Positions 14,775 through 15,115 of a stretch of 15,115 nucleotides of DNA are shown piece by piece. Position numbers and translations under genes: made by a program. Source of the DNA: Parvibaculum sp045863935. GTDB lineage: Bacteria; Pseudomonadota; Alphaproteobacteria; Parvibaculales; Parvibaculaceae. The stretch covers positions 1-15,115 of the forward strand of contig NZ_BTVP01000056.1 of assembly GCF_045863935.1 (NCBI RefSeq), in the 5' to 3' direction. Each line of letters starts with the position of its first letter. The first letter of the stretch is position 1. The notes under the pieces were generated by a model. The model was not told where the DNA came from. It ran no database searches and saw only the letters and a program-made list of their open reading frames with translations.

Positions 14775-14990
14775 TTGATCGAGCAAGTCATTACAGCTCT
14801 AGGAGTTTTATTCTCGCTACTTGCGGCAGGATTCTGGTTCTGCGCTTCGGTGCTCGATGTTCCCGACAATATCGACACTTTTATTGATGCACTGAGAAAA
14901 ATTAGCCGCATGAATGCCTTTGGTGCCCTATCTGCAGCACTTGCAGCACTGTGCGCTGCAGGTTCTTTCTATTTCGACCTCCTACTTTAG
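14775..14990 (+). CDS. small two-helix membrane protein, unknown function
   Basis: The 71-residue product has two hydrophobic segments (about 4-27 and 47-69) joined by a polar loop containing VPDNIDTFIDALRKISRMN, so it should be an inner-membrane hairpin. The start is TTG at 14775 with AGGA six bases upstream, nine bases after the nrdJ stop. A preceding ATG at 14770 ends after two codons. Composition is about 45-53% GC in counted lines, well below nrdJ. I cannot name a family; short proteins with a similar VPDNIDTFI loop exist among alphaproteobacterial hypotheticals, from memory only. It could be transcribed with nrdJ, but no functional link is evident. Confidence 0.65.
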   Translation: MIEQVITALGVLFSLLAAGFWFCASVLDVPDNIDTFIDALRKISRMNAFGALSAALAALCAAGSFYFDLLL

Positions 14991-15115
14991 ATCATTTGGG
15001 CTTGCCTGATACTGCATAGCCTCTCAGCTTGCTCTCCGTATACGTCATGGCCCGCATAAGGCCACTGCTGTCCGGTTTAATTTTCAATCCCGAATTTAAC
15101 CGTCATGACCCGGCC
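14991..15115. other. AT-richer tail with no supportable gene
   Basis: The last 125 bases contain no long frame on either strand and no terminator with a T-run. A minus-strand frame of about 31 codons ending at 14992 is mentioned under rejected items. A perfect 8-base palindrome GTCATGAC lies near 15102-15109. Confidence 0.5.

Noticed and set aside
10875..14786. 1303-codon minus-strand frame opposite nrdJ
   Set aside because: Shadow frame with Ala/Arg/His-rich composition and no recognisable domain; nrdJ is unambiguous.
14992..15090. Short minus-strand frame of ~31 codons starting at a TTG and ending KPK-stop
   Set aside because: An in-frame stop lies just upstream, no Shine-Dalgarno is convincing, and the length is too small to separate from chance without a homology search.

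Overview
The window looks like chromosome from a high-GC alphaproteobacterium. The gene order aroQ-accB-accC-aat facing DUF2155-mlaD-NDUFA12, the NDUFA12-type complex I protein and the B12-dependent ribonucleotide reductase all fit this class. A Parvibaculum-like (Parvibaculaceae) host is my best guess from general resemblance, not from any search. Core genes use roughly 65% GC. The far left gene and the last ~350 bases are visibly AT-richer (about 45-57% GC in the lines I counted by hand).

Left part (1-1700): a minus-strand KAP-family P-loop NTPase of atypical base composition. Its start codon lies nine bases after the stop codon of a truncated second copy of the thiG 3' end. The remnant (1422-1639) aligns without gaps to the 3' end of the intact thiG (4202-4419) at about 87% identity. 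The two copies are direct repeats that bracket a SulP-family anion transporter gene and a tandem universal stress protein gene (1847-4199). This is the most accessory-looking part of the window.

Middle part (4202-8663): intact thiG and thiS on the minus strand make the thiazole moiety of thiamine. They appear to be driven by a short-leader promoter with no TPP riboswitch. Divergent from them runs the plus-strand cluster aroQ (shikimate pathway), accB and accC (biotin carrier and biotin carboxylase of acetyl-CoA carboxylase) and aat (N-end rule leucyl/phenylalanyl transferase).

Right-middle part (8600-10615): a minus-strand run of NDUFA12, mlaD (MCE lipid-transport protein) and an exported DUF2155 protein. 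DUF2155 overlaps the 3' end of aat tail-to-tail by 64 bases. Upstream on the same strand is a single-domain CheY-like response regulator, probably with a GTG start.

Right part (10742-15115): a large class II (adenosylcobalamin-dependent) ribonucleotide reductase gene with a structured ~210-base leader, followed after 9 bases by a small, AT-richer gene for a two-helix membrane protein. The final 125 bases hold no gene I can support.

Most of the window is housekeeping. I see no CRISPR array, tRNA, rRNA, integrase or transposase. The strongest leads are the KAP NTPase attached to the thiG remnant and the direct-repeat-bracketed SulP-Usp pair.
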